From CAZHVS01 sp964536015 (lineage in GTDB: Bacteria > Bacteroidota > Ignavibacteria > Ignavibacteriales > Ignavibacteriaceae): a DNA stretch of 64,000 nt. Below are positions 36,401 through 44,100 of this stretch, in pieces. The translations under genes were made by a program, and so were the position numbers. The first letter of the stretch is position 1; the number at the start of each line of letters is the position of its first letter. The notes below the pieces were generated by a model, which searched no databases, was not told the origin of the DNA, and saw nothing but the letters and a program-made list of their open reading frames with translations. Location: contig CAZHVS010000003.1 of NCBI GenBank assembly GCA_964536015.1, positions 190,467-254,466 on the forward strand. Direction: 5' to 3'.

Positions 36401-37830
36401 CCATTACCAGAATAGCTATTTGTACTTCCATTGTAATTGTAGTAATAATTAGCAGAAGAAGAATAATTACGAATTCCAGTAACTTGAATTGTGCCTGAAG
36501 CACCCGAAGAAGTTATACCATCGACTGAACCAATCTTTAAAGTCCCACCAGCATTTAGATTAAAATTACCTGTTCCACTTATTATATATGAAGTGCCTGA
36601 ATTTACACAGTATAAACTTCCATTTACATTTATAGTACCATTACAAGTTTTATTTTCAGTAAGAGTAACTACAACATTTGTATCAATCAATATATTATTA
36701 TCGGAAGCTGTAAGCCATTCACCAGTTGTTGTTAGATTAACCCCCGTATAAACTAGATTAGCTCCGGCACCATAGGTTAAACTATAAGAATTCAAATTAA
36801 GAGGACCTATATAACGTGTTAATGTGCCATTAACAGTAATGTTACCTAAAAGTTTTTTAGTGCTGGTATTTAATATCTTCAGATTATGATATGTTGCGGG
36901 AATAATATCTTGAGTGGGTGTTGATGCATTATAAGAATAAATAACAGTCGAACCTGAGTTAGCCGTTAAAGTATTATTAGTTGAATTATATGCAGTAGTA
37001 TTATATATTTCAAAGGTTCCTCCATCATTAACAATTATGGAAGAACCTGCAGAGCCACTTGCTGTTTGCCAGTTTAAAGAAGAAAGCTTAAAAACTCCAC
37101 CTGAATTAACTATTACGCTGACTCCATTTGCAGTATTATCAGTATAATGAATTAAAGTTCCATAAATATCAAGAGTTCCATTCACAATGATGGAACCACC
37201 AGAATTAGAGCCCCAATCTAATCTAACTCTTGCAGTGTTAGATGGAGGTTGTGATACATTAACTGTTTTACCGGCATTAATTGTAATATTAAAATTTGAG
37301 TTTGCAGCATAATTAGAAAAAAAGTACGGATTACCAGAATAAACTTTTAAATAAAGATCTCTATTAATTATCAAATTGGTTGTAGCGTTTGTATTAAATT
37401 GCTTATATATTTCTTTAATATCTATATTTCCATATCCGGAAATAGTGCAGTTCGGTCCCTCAATACTTAGATATATCCCTTGTTCATCTGATGTCCTTAT
37501 TAAATCTCCATCACAAGTTATATTTCCATATACATAAAGTTCTGCCCCGGTGGAAACAGAGGTTTGTAGTTCTCCACTTGAATTAATTGTTAAATTTTTA
37601 CAAGATTTACCGGTTGCTTCTATAGTAACAGTATGTTCAGACATAATGGTTACATTAGTGCTGGAGGAAGGTTGAACCACAGCCGTTACCCAACTAGAAC
37701 CGGTATATCTTTGCCAGGTAGAAGCAACACCCCAATTACCTGTTGCCTGCGATCTGTAATCTCCAACAGTTTGCGCAATTAAAATTGAGGTCAAAAAAAC
37801 AAATACAGAGAAAAAGTAAATTTTTTTCAT
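33421..37830 (-). CDS. Giant T9SS-exported beta-repeat protein
   Basis: A 1469-residue protein with a Sec signal peptide (MKKIYFFSVFVFLTSILIAQ). The long middle part is low in charge and rich in Asn, Thr, Gly and Ser. It is built of short repeats of the kind NITVNGTL and GGTLVIDGD, which suggests a beta-helix or adhesin-like stack. A linker domain (LPVEIITFQANYHNGKVNLDW) common in this phylum precedes the type A T9SS sorting domain (NYPNPFNPITTINYQLP, YDVIGRVVETIV, ending KKMVLLK). No catalytic motif was seen. It is most likely a surface or extracellular structural/adhesive protein. It sits 11 bases after the lone receiver gene. Long open frames on the opposite strand are shadows caused by base composition. 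Confidence 0.78.
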   Translation of the reverse strand: MKKIYFFSVFVFLTSILIAQTVGDYRSQATGNWGVASTWQRYTGSSWVTAVVQPSSSTNVTIMSEHTVTIEATGKSCKNLTINSSGELQTSVSTGAELYVYGNITCDGDLIRTSDEQGIYLSIEGPNCTISGYGNIDIKEIYKQFNTNATTNLIINRDLYLKVYSGNPYFFSNYAANSNFNITINAGKTVNVSQPPSNTARVRLDWGSNSGGSIIVNGTLDIYGTLIHYTDNTANGVSVIVNSGGVFKLSSLNWQTASGSAGSSIIVNDGGTFEIYNTTAYNSTNNTLTANSGSTVIYSYNASTPTQDIIPATYHNLKILNTSTKKLLGNITVNGTLTRYIGPLNLNSYSLTYGAGANLVYTGVNLTTTGEWLTASDNNILIDTNVVVTLTENKTCNGTINVNGSLYCVNSGTSYIISGTGNFNLNAGGTLKIGSVDGITSSGASGTIQVTGIRNYSSSANYYYNYNGSTNSYSGNGLPSSVNNFYIENHSAYTFYLTNNLTVNNYFYYKSGVFNKNGNIFSLGDNAILRYENSIGNVEAGDEWPDNTNADVGIYCYGNRQVVVNSKTLNGDLYIAANSKLLIWSDQVFIVNGNITNDGYLEGNNQGSVLQFCGSTFNANSTNNSVANLYFYGTGPQTISSLDNISYFYEIKIGSSSTTTFSDTQNLINPSENEKLTILNGGTLVIDGDISINVPIYAYGTINIPKNRNLYLNTSGWLYIYTSPITGSGTLKANSSDCRISVQDDQYLTSSSTNFDIISGTTSLNGAAKIGGQLKVFSGATLTLSANHLKQCENDIINEGTINGHVGCGFDFKGENFTNSGTVSIGVMRFTRNGVQIVSGFSNFASTISEFSIYNGANLTINTNETLTLATSSVFENKIGGTLTVNNNFTIYGLTGCSSIPNQRCGTFKDYGQITVNGVLYLCLGTVNMLGNPVNGTGKIQIGQEMSNMCDVTNLDAPNLASSSVTFEVPAGCAVGIGDKHFTTNGPSIIAGTFKMIAAALNWGSATFNSFITITGSFCGEEISCEDCNDSYKVYVNGGCSNLSNPISMTCQGTTQQSISGAFSNLTINNNAGVLLSNNTSAVNLTLTNGFMNSGENILTIGSSTSNLGTITRTSGHIIGKLRRWINNVTANDIIFPVGNNSHYRPTNISFTTAPTSGGTLLVEFVSSNPGTNGLPLNESGTIISNIGQDGYWKITTGDGLNGGVYNIDLTAEGFGGVEDYTGLRMLKRDTGGNWTFQGNHSVCTGSNSCPVLHRTDLNSFSEFGVGGASGNPLPVEIITFQANYHNGKVNLDWKTATEVDNYGFEIERASSLQNLNLNVYEKIGFVKGFGNSNSPKDYSFIDKNIKYGMVKYRLKQINQDGNFSYSNEVAIDIKLPDKFVLFQNYPNPFNPITTINYQLPKKSFISVKIYDVIGRVVETIVNEEQTAGNYEIKFDGSNLVSGIYFYKLISVDSDGKQITLLKKMVLLK

Positions 37831-37841
37831 TTTATTTTCCT

Positions 37842-38186
37842 TTATTTTTTTATTAGAATTTTTTCCAATTCAGTTAAATTTTCTTTTAATATAAAGCTAT
37901 ATGCACCAGCTTTCATTGCTTCATTTTCCAGTTCTTTATCTTTGTATTGGGTTATCATTATTATCTTTGCTTCGGGATGTTGATATTTGATTTTTTTCAA
38001 TGCATCTATTCCATTCATTAATGGCATTTTAATATCCATCAATACAAAGTCAGGAGAAGAAATGTCATACTTATTCACTGCCTCTAAACCATTTGAACAT
38101 TCATCAACATTCTCAAAAAATTCAGAGCACATTTCCCTTACCATTTTTCGTATAGAAGCATTATCATCAACAATCATTAAAGTCAT
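37842..38186 (-). CDS. Stand-alone response-regulator receiver (CheY-like)
   Basis: The 114 residues contain only a receiver domain. The acidic pocket is in LMIVDDN. The phosphoacceptor aspartate is in DFVLMDIKMPLMNG. The switch Thr and conserved lysine are in IIMITQYKDKE. There is no output domain. It lies about 105 bases downstream of the NarL-type regulator and 11 bases before the giant T9SS gene, so it may relay the signal of the neighbouring kinase or act by protein contact. An alternative ATG lies three codons in. Confidence 0.85.
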   Translation of the reverse strand: MTLMIVDDNASIRKMVREMCSEFFENVDECSNGLEAVNKYDISSPDFVLMDIKMPLMNGIDALKKIKYQHPEAKIIMITQYKDKELENEAMKAGAYSFILKENLTELEKILIKK

Positions 38187-38247
38187 TAAAGGTATCTTTT
38201 TTTGATGATAAATTTGAAGATTGAAGTGATGAAGATAAATAGAGAGT

Positions 38248-38270
38248 TCTACTCATTTTGCATAAGTAGA
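38248..38270 (-). other. Intergenic hairpin between the regulator and receiver genes
   Basis: On the minus strand TCTACTTAT and ATGAGTAGA pair over nine positions (one G-T) around the loop GCAAA. No T-run follows, so it is not a classical terminator. It may set mRNA stability or be an operator-like dyad between two parts of the operon. Confidence 0.35.
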
Positions 38271-38291
38271 GTTACTTATTTTTGCAAGTTC

Positions 38292-38936
38292 TTAGAAGAG
38301 GTGTTTATTTTCTATTGCAAATTTTAGCAGAGAGTTAATTCCGTGAAGTCCAAGCTTGTGACAAATATTTGTACGATGATTTTCAACTGTTCTTATGCTA
38401 ATGTATAATTGTTCTGAGATTTCGCGACTTGTTTTTTCATCTGCAATTAATGATAAAATTTTCTTTTCTGTTTTAGTAAGTTTATCAATATTATGTATAA
38501 AATGAGAGTTAAGCCTGTTATTTTTTATTAGAATATCAGAAATTGCAGGACTGATATAGGTTTTATTTTCTTTAACAAAATTTATACATTCAATAATATC
38601 ATCTACCGCACATTCTTTTAAAATATATCCTGCACATTCATAGTCAAGAGCTTTATTTAAAATCTCTTCTTCTTTGTGCATTGTAAGAAAGATAATTTTA
38701 GTATTTAGCTTATGTTTGTAAACTACTTTCGCAACATCAAAACCTGTTAGCTCAGGCATATTAATATCAAGAATAGCAATTTCAGGTTTCTTTTCTAAAA
38801 TAAAATTTAAAGCTGATTTACCATCAGATGATTCTGCAATAACTTCAAGGTCTGCTTCATCTTTTATAATATCAATTAGTCCTTTCCTGAAAACCGGATG
38901 ATCATCTGCAATTAGTATTGTTGTCTTTTTATTCAC
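38292..38936 (-). CDS. NarL/FixJ-family response regulator, GTG start
   Basis: DNA-binding regulator of 214 residues. The receiver domain includes ILIADDHPVFRKGL, phosphoacceptor Asp in IAILDINMPELTG, and FLTMHKEEE. The LuxR-type helix-turn-helix includes LTKTEKKILSLIADEKTSREISEQL and IRTVENHRTNICHKLGL. The frame is open to 38996, but the true start is probably GTG at 38936: GGAGG lies upstream at the right distance and the receiver begins right after. It overlaps the kinase stop by 8 bases, so kinase and regulator are translationally coupled partners. Confidence 0.9.
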   Translation of the reverse strand: MNKKTTILIADDHPVFRKGLIDIIKDEADLEVIAESSDGKSALNFILEKKPEIAILDINMPELTGFDVAKVVYKHKLNTKIIFLTMHKEEEILNKALDYECAGYILKECAVDDIIECINFVKENKTYISPAISDILIKNNRLNSHFIHNIDKLTKTEKKILSLIADEKTSREISEQLYISIRTVENHRTNICHKLGLHGINSLLKFAIENKHLF

Positions 38937-41886
38937 TTTTTCCCTCCAAAGGAATAATAATTTTAACAGAAACACCAAAGCCTTCTGAAGATTCAAGATT
39001 AAATATTCCGTTTAAGTATTTGGTTCTCTCTCTAATTCCCACTAAACCAAACCCGGTATTATTATTAAAAATCTCCTGTTGCTGTTGATAAGAAATTCCT
39101 GCTCCATTGTCACTAATTAAAATAAAAAGTTCATTTTCTTTTTTCTCAATTAAAATTTTAACATGACTTGCCTTTGAGTGTTTGATAATATTGTTGATGC
39201 ATTCCTGCACAATGCGATAAATATTTATTTCCTTTTCGACTGATAAAATATTATCAATATCGTCGATCGAATATTCAACATTTATATCGGATGTTTCCTT
39301 AAATTTTTCTATCAATCCTTTAGTAATATTAGTCAGTCCGAGACTATCTAACTGGTAAGGATGAAGATTACGTGCAATTCTTCTTACTTCTTCAATTGAG
39401 TTTAAAGCTGATTCAGAAATTTCTTTAAATTGTTTTTCAGGAGGATATTTTTCTGGATTCTTCAACGCAATTTTTGCACGATTGATTATTGTCAATAATT
39501 CTTGCCCAAGACCATCATGCAATTCTGATGCAATTCTTTTCCGTTCTGCTTCCTGAGATTCAATCAACATCCGAGAAAATTTTTGTTGATTTTCATTTTC
39601 CTTTTTCAGTAATGTAATTCTTCTTTTATATAATAAAATTCCTATTGAAATAATTATTAAGATAAAAATTATTCTAAACCACCAGGTCTGCCAGTATGGA
39701 GGTAATATTTCGATATTATAGACTGCTATATCAGACCATTTCCCGTTTCGGTTTTTTGCTTTAGCTAAGAAATTATACTTTCCGGGTTTAAGGTGTGAAT
39801 ATCTGATAATTCTTTGATTAGAATTTAAACTCCACTCTGTTTCGAATTCTTTAAGCATATAAGCATATTCTATACTGCCTTCATCATAGAAACTTGGTGA
39901 AACCAATTTAAAGTGAATTGAATTATTATTGTAATTTAATACGGATGTATTGTGCAATACGACATCTTCATTTTTTTCTGATACCAATTCTATCCAGATT
40001 TTTGGAATAGGAAAATCAAGATTTCGATCGTGACATTTCAATAAAGAAATTCCAGAATTTGTGCCAAAAATCAAATTATCGTTTTTATCAATAAGAATAG
40101 TACTAATGATATCTCCTGCAAGACCATCACGAGACTCAAAGGAGCAGATTAAAGAATCTGACCATTCAAAAACACCAATATCAGTACCTATCCATAAATT
40201 ACCTTTTGAGTCTTCATTCAAGCATCTGACATTGATTATTTTCTTTTTTGTACAATTAATTACTTTACATTTGTAATTATAATCAGAAAAGAGCACCAAT
40301 CCAATTGGCGTTGCCAACCATATTCTTTTCTTTGAATCAATAAATATCTGGTTAATTTCATTTGAAGGCAGACCATCTTTATTTGTAAAATATTTAACTG
40401 TATCATTTTTTATCAAACCCAATCCACCAGATTCCTGACAAAACCATATCCTTTCTTTTTCATCTATAACCATTGAATTAAATGAAGAGTTTTTTATACC
40501 ATTAGCAGTATTATATCTCTTAACTATTTTATTATTCTCAAGCACAATAATTTCACCGGTTAATCCAGCATATATATTCCCTTTTTTATCACTGGTAAAT
40601 GATTTAACAAAAATGTCATTTAGATTTTTTTTAATTTTACATTCACCTAGGCTATTATCTTTTATATAATTCAATCCTCTATATTTCCCTACCCAAATTA
40701 CACCCTTTTTATCCTGGATTAATGAATGAACCTGATGATTTTGGCTGTAAGAAATATTATGAACAGATAGATTAAGATTCGCATCAATTTTATATAGTCC
40801 TGACCATCCACCAAACCAAATATTATCGTCTTTATCAATCATTCCAGTAAGAATTGTTGAAGAGAGTAATCCGTCATTCTCGGTAAAATTAATGAAATAT
40901 CTGTTTGTCAGTTTAAGAGCTCCAATATTTGTTGAAATCCATGTGTTATTTTCTCTATCCTTAATAATTGACGAAATATTTTCATTTATTAAACCATTTT
41001 TAGTGCGAATTCTTATTATCTTATCGGAGTATATCAAGAACAAACCACGTGTTGTCCCTACCCAAACAACTCCGTCATCTGAATCATAAATAGATAATGG
41101 TTTTATCGGATCAGAATAATTTCCCGGATTTAAGATTTTAGTTTGTTTCCCATTTTTGTATCTATAAACTCCCATTCTTTTATCACCAACTAAGTCAATG
41201 GTTCCGTAAAGAATTGAATTGTCTTTTCCAACTGCTAATGATATAAGAGGTATTTCATGGATTCTTTCAAAAGACCTTATTTCTCCTTCTTCAAAATATA
41301 ACCTTGCAAGTCCTCCATCTGAAACCCAAATATTACTAGAAGAATCTATAATCATTTTATTTACATAATTTCTTAGTAAACCATTTTCTTTAGTGATAGT
41401 TTTTATTGAATCATTTTTAGAAATAATTATGATTCCCTGATTGGTCCCTAACCAAACATTTTTTTCTTTATCAAATAAAATTGTAGTAATAGAATTAGTT
41501 GGTATTTTGTTATTATCAGATGACAACCAATTAGCATTATCATACTTAGGATTAATTACAGCAACACCTTTTTCTTCAGTTGCTATCCAGATATTTCCTT
41601 TTGAATCTTCGTTAATATCTTTAACCGTTATTTGCTCATTCAATTCATTAAAGATTTTTTTAAACTTATAACCATCATATTTTGAAAGTCCACCAATACC
41701 ACCGATCCATAAAATGCCTCTTGAATCCTGAAATATTTTATTAACTGCAACGGGAAATAAGCCCTCATTAGCTGTATACTTTTTAAATGAATAGGTTTGA
41801 GCGGATAATTTGAATGGAAAGATAAGAGAGATTAATAATAAATTAATCAGTTTAATTTTAAGATAATCCTTGAAAAGAATTTTCAT
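38929..41886 (-). CDS. Periplasmic-propeller sensor histidine kinase (HisKA_3 type)
   Basis: A 985-residue membrane sensor. A signal peptide ends near LSAQ. About 14 two-component-regulator propeller repeats follow (IFQDSRGILWIGG and WVGTTRGLF types), filling roughly residues 30-640, then a Y_Y_Y domain (LKPGKYNFLAKAKNRNGKW). A single transmembrane helix lies near 735-755. The cytoplasmic part holds the HisKA_3 box with the phosphoacceptor His in RIASELHDGLGQELL. The ATPase domain follows, with N box QECINNIIKHS, G1 ISDNGAG and G2 GFGLVGIRER. Such sensors usually detect extracellular polymers or their breakdown products. It probably phosphorylates the overlapping NarL-type regulator. Confidence 0.9.
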   Translation of the reverse strand: MKILFKDYLKIKLINLLLISLIFPFKLSAQTYSFKKYTANEGLFPVAVNKIFQDSRGILWIGGIGGLSKYDGYKFKKIFNELNEQITVKDINEDSKGNIWIATEEKGVAVINPKYDNANWLSSDNNKIPTNSITTILFDKEKNVWLGTNQGIIIISKNDSIKTITKENGLLRNYVNKMIIDSSSNIWVSDGGLARLYFEEGEIRSFERIHEIPLISLAVGKDNSILYGTIDLVGDKRMGVYRYKNGKQTKILNPGNYSDPIKPLSIYDSDDGVVWVGTTRGLFLIYSDKIIRIRTKNGLINENISSIIKDRENNTWISTNIGALKLTNRYFINFTENDGLLSSTILTGMIDKDDNIWFGGWSGLYKIDANLNLSVHNISYSQNHQVHSLIQDKKGVIWVGKYRGLNYIKDNSLGECKIKKNLNDIFVKSFTSDKKGNIYAGLTGEIIVLENNKIVKRYNTANGIKNSSFNSMVIDEKERIWFCQESGGLGLIKNDTVKYFTNKDGLPSNEINQIFIDSKKRIWLATPIGLVLFSDYNYKCKVINCTKKKIINVRCLNEDSKGNLWIGTDIGVFEWSDSLICSFESRDGLAGDIISTILIDKNDNLIFGTNSGISLLKCHDRNLDFPIPKIWIELVSEKNEDVVLHNTSVLNYNNNSIHFKLVSPSFYDEGSIEYAYMLKEFETEWSLNSNQRIIRYSHLKPGKYNFLAKAKNRNGKWSDIAVYNIEILPPYWQTWWFRIIFILIIISIGILLYKRRITLLKKENENQQKFSRMLIESQEAERKRIASELHDGLGQELLTIINRAKIALKNPEKYPPEKQFKEISESALNSIEEVRRIARNLHPYQLDSLGLTNITKGLIEKFKETSDINVEYSIDDIDNILSVEKEINIYRIVQECINNIIKHSKASHVKILIEKKENELFILISDNGAGISYQQQQEIFNNNTGFGLVGIRERTKYLNGIFNLESSEGFGVSVKIIIPLEGKSE

Positions 41887-41913
41887 TTTTAATATTAACT
41901 GTTAATTGCAGAA

Positions 41914-41944
41914 GAAAATTAATATGGATTTTATTTACTTCAAA
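41914..41944 (-). promoter_or_regulatory. Probable promoter of the sensor kinase operon
   Basis: On the minus strand TTTG (41944-41941) and TAATTTTC (41921-41914) are 19 bases apart, a one-base miss from TTTG-N19-TAnnTTTG. It lies between the upstream gene's terminator and the kinase start, with a predicted leader of about 20 bases. Confidence 0.45.
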
Positions 41945-41963
41945 ATTTCTTATCAGAACACTA

Positions 41964-41994
41964 TTAAAAATCCAGCCCATAATTGAGCTGGATT
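41964..41994 (-). terminator. Terminator after the third T9SS gene
   Basis: On the minus strand AATCCAGC and GCTGGATT form an 8-bp stem around a 10-base loop, followed by TTTTT. It lies about 30 bases after the stop of the 42,027-44,078 gene. Stem and loop core (TCAAYTAT) are shared with the terminator at 32,492-32,525. Confidence 0.8.
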
Positions 41995-42026
41995 CCTTAG
42001 TAATTACTGATTATTTGTGAGGTAAC

Positions 42027-44078
42027 TTATTTTAATAATAACATCTTTTTAACTTCTTTGAATTCTCCTGCAATCAGTTCATAATAATACAATCCTGAAA
42101 CGTATTTATTTCCATCCCAATTAATTATATAATTTCCCGCTGGCTGTTCTTTATTCACTAATGTTTCAATCACTCTACCAATTGCATCAAAAATTTTTAT
42201 AGTAACAAAACTTTCCTTTGGCAGTTGATAATTTATTGTAGTAACAGGATTAAATGGATTTGGATAATTTTGATAAAGAGAAAAATTTAAAGGTTTGTCA
42301 ACACCCTCTTCACCTGCTTCCATAATAATATCACTAATTAATCCTCTCCAAATTCCATCAGAGTAATTACCAGTAAAAATATAATCTGTATTGAATGAAA
42401 TGTCATAAATAATTTGACTTGGATTATTTTTTCGAATCGATGTCCATGTGCTTCCATTATCTTCTGTAAATGATAATATATTATATCCTCCAGCTAATAA
42501 TTTAGAATTATAAGTTTTTAAACAATAAATGTTCCCACTTAAAGCTGTTTGCGTCCAGTTATTGTTTGTGTCTAAAATATAAACTCCATTTTCAGTTCCT
42601 GCAAAGAGCCTATTATTTAAAGTAGCAAGCGAAGTTACAGGATAATTCTGAGAAGCATCGAGCTGCCAGCTTACACCGTCATTTGTTGATTTATACAAGC
42701 CAACTTGTGTGGCAGCATATAACTTATTATCAAAATAAATTAAAGAACGTATCCATGTTGAAGGCAAACCATTATTTACTTGTGCCCACATAAGCCCATC
42801 GTTCGAAGTTCTGAAAACACCATCATACATCGAACCAGCAAAAAGATAAGTATTAGAAAAACAGATAGAATGAATTTCCTTATTAGGTAAACCTATGAAA
42901 TCCCAACTTCCACCGAGATCTGTTGATTTATATATTCCCCCTCTTTGAGGAATATAGGGTGTTGTGCCTGCAAAGACATCATTATTCCTTCTAACCAAAC
43001 AGTTTACATTACTAAGATTCAGATTATTAAATTCCGTAAATGAATAACCCATATCTCTAGAAATAATAACACCATTCTGAGCATCGTTACCAGCAATAAT
43101 GGTATTATTTATTACCATAATAGCTTTTGTCGACATAAATGATGAAACACCTGTATTAATCCAAGTTACGCCATTATTTGAAGAAGTAAATATTCCATGA
43201 TCTCTTGTTCCGATTAAAATATTATTGCTCACTTTTAATGCAGAATGTACTGTCTCTCCACCCAATCCTATTTTAATCCATGTATTTCCATCATCAGTAC
43301 TTCGAAAGATACCATCGCTTGTACTGAGATAAATATCGTTTCCATCGGAATAGACACTATTTAAATTTGATATTCCCGAAGCTATTTGTTGAAAAGTATT
43401 TCCAAAATCACTTGACTTATAAAGATTCGAATAACCGTAAATTAAATACAAAGTATTATTTTTTACAGTGATTGAGGAAACTTGACCATTATTATCTGGA
43501 TTATTACAAAAAACCCATGAATTCCCATAATCAGTTGATTTATATAGCCCAGAATACTCGCCAAAAAACAAAGTACTTCCAACAGTCGAAATTGAGTAAA
43601 TTGTTGGTTTTGGATTCCATCCGGGAATCACTTGAGACCAGGTATCTCCATTGTTGGATGATTTAAAAATACCATTTTGATAAGTTGAAAAATATATATC
43701 ATTACCAAGCTTTGTAAATGATGTAATTGGATTATTATTTCCAGTACCATTGTGTTGAAGCCATGTTTCTCCATTATCATCAGAAATATATAAATAACCA
43801 TCATTACTACCGCCGTACATAGCAGCAAAGACTCTGTTATTGGAAAAGAAAAAAGCGTTAACATCCCATTGCCAAATACCTTGAGATTTTTCTACCCATG
43901 TCATACCATTATCAGATGAACGAAACACTTTGCCCCCGCTTGAATAAATGTATCCATTTCCTGCTGTAAAATGATATACCGTCCAGCCAAATGGACCAAA
44001 TGTTTTTTGCCATTGTGCATTAGCAGTATAAAGAATGGATATTGAAACAAGTGTTAAAACTAGAAATGAAATTTTCAT
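42027..44078 (-). CDS. T9SS-sorted BNR/sortilin-like beta-propeller protein
   Basis: A 683-residue exported protein. A signal peptide (MKISFLVLTLVSISILYTANAQ) comes first. At least ten repeats of the BNR/Asp-box type follow (SSDNGMTW, SDDNGETW, STDDGNTW, SFTEDNGSTW), which predict one or two beta-propellers like those of photosystem-stability/sortilin-type proteins. A type A T9SS sorting domain ends the protein (NYPNPFNPVTTINYQLP, FDAIGRVIETL, KKMLLLK). The frame is open to 44120, but those 14 codons overlap the comM stop. The ATG at 44078 begins the signal peptide and has AAGG upstream. Asp-box propellers are common in glycan-binding or surface proteins. No active site was recognised. Confidence 0.82.
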   Translation of the reverse strand: MKISFLVLTLVSISILYTANAQWQKTFGPFGWTVYHFTAGNGYIYSSGGKVFRSSDNGMTWVEKSQGIWQWDVNAFFFSNNRVFAAMYGGSNDGYLYISDDNGETWLQHNGTGNNNPITSFTKLGNDIYFSTYQNGIFKSSNNGDTWSQVIPGWNPKPTIYSISTVGSTLFFGEYSGLYKSTDYGNSWVFCNNPDNNGQVSSITVKNNTLYLIYGYSNLYKSSDFGNTFQQIASGISNLNSVYSDGNDIYLSTSDGIFRSTDDGNTWIKIGLGGETVHSALKVSNNILIGTRDHGIFTSSNNGVTWINTGVSSFMSTKAIMVINNTIIAGNDAQNGVIISRDMGYSFTEFNNLNLSNVNCLVRRNNDVFAGTTPYIPQRGGIYKSTDLGGSWDFIGLPNKEIHSICFSNTYLFAGSMYDGVFRTSNDGLMWAQVNNGLPSTWIRSLIYFDNKLYAATQVGLYKSTNDGVSWQLDASQNYPVTSLATLNNRLFAGTENGVYILDTNNNWTQTALSGNIYCLKTYNSKLLAGGYNILSFTEDNGSTWTSIRKNNPSQIIYDISFNTDYIFTGNYSDGIWRGLISDIIMEAGEEGVDKPLNFSLYQNYPNPFNPVTTINYQLPKESFVTIKIFDAIGRVIETLVNKEQPAGNYIINWDGNKYVSGLYYYELIAGEFKEVKKMLLLK

Positions 44079-44100
44079 GTTGAATGCCTTTATAATTATT

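Noticed and set aside
34023..36751. Several long plus-strand open frames opposite the giant T9SS gene
   Set aside because: They are antisense shadows caused by the Asn/Thr-rich coding strand. They lack ribosome-binding sites and family motifs.
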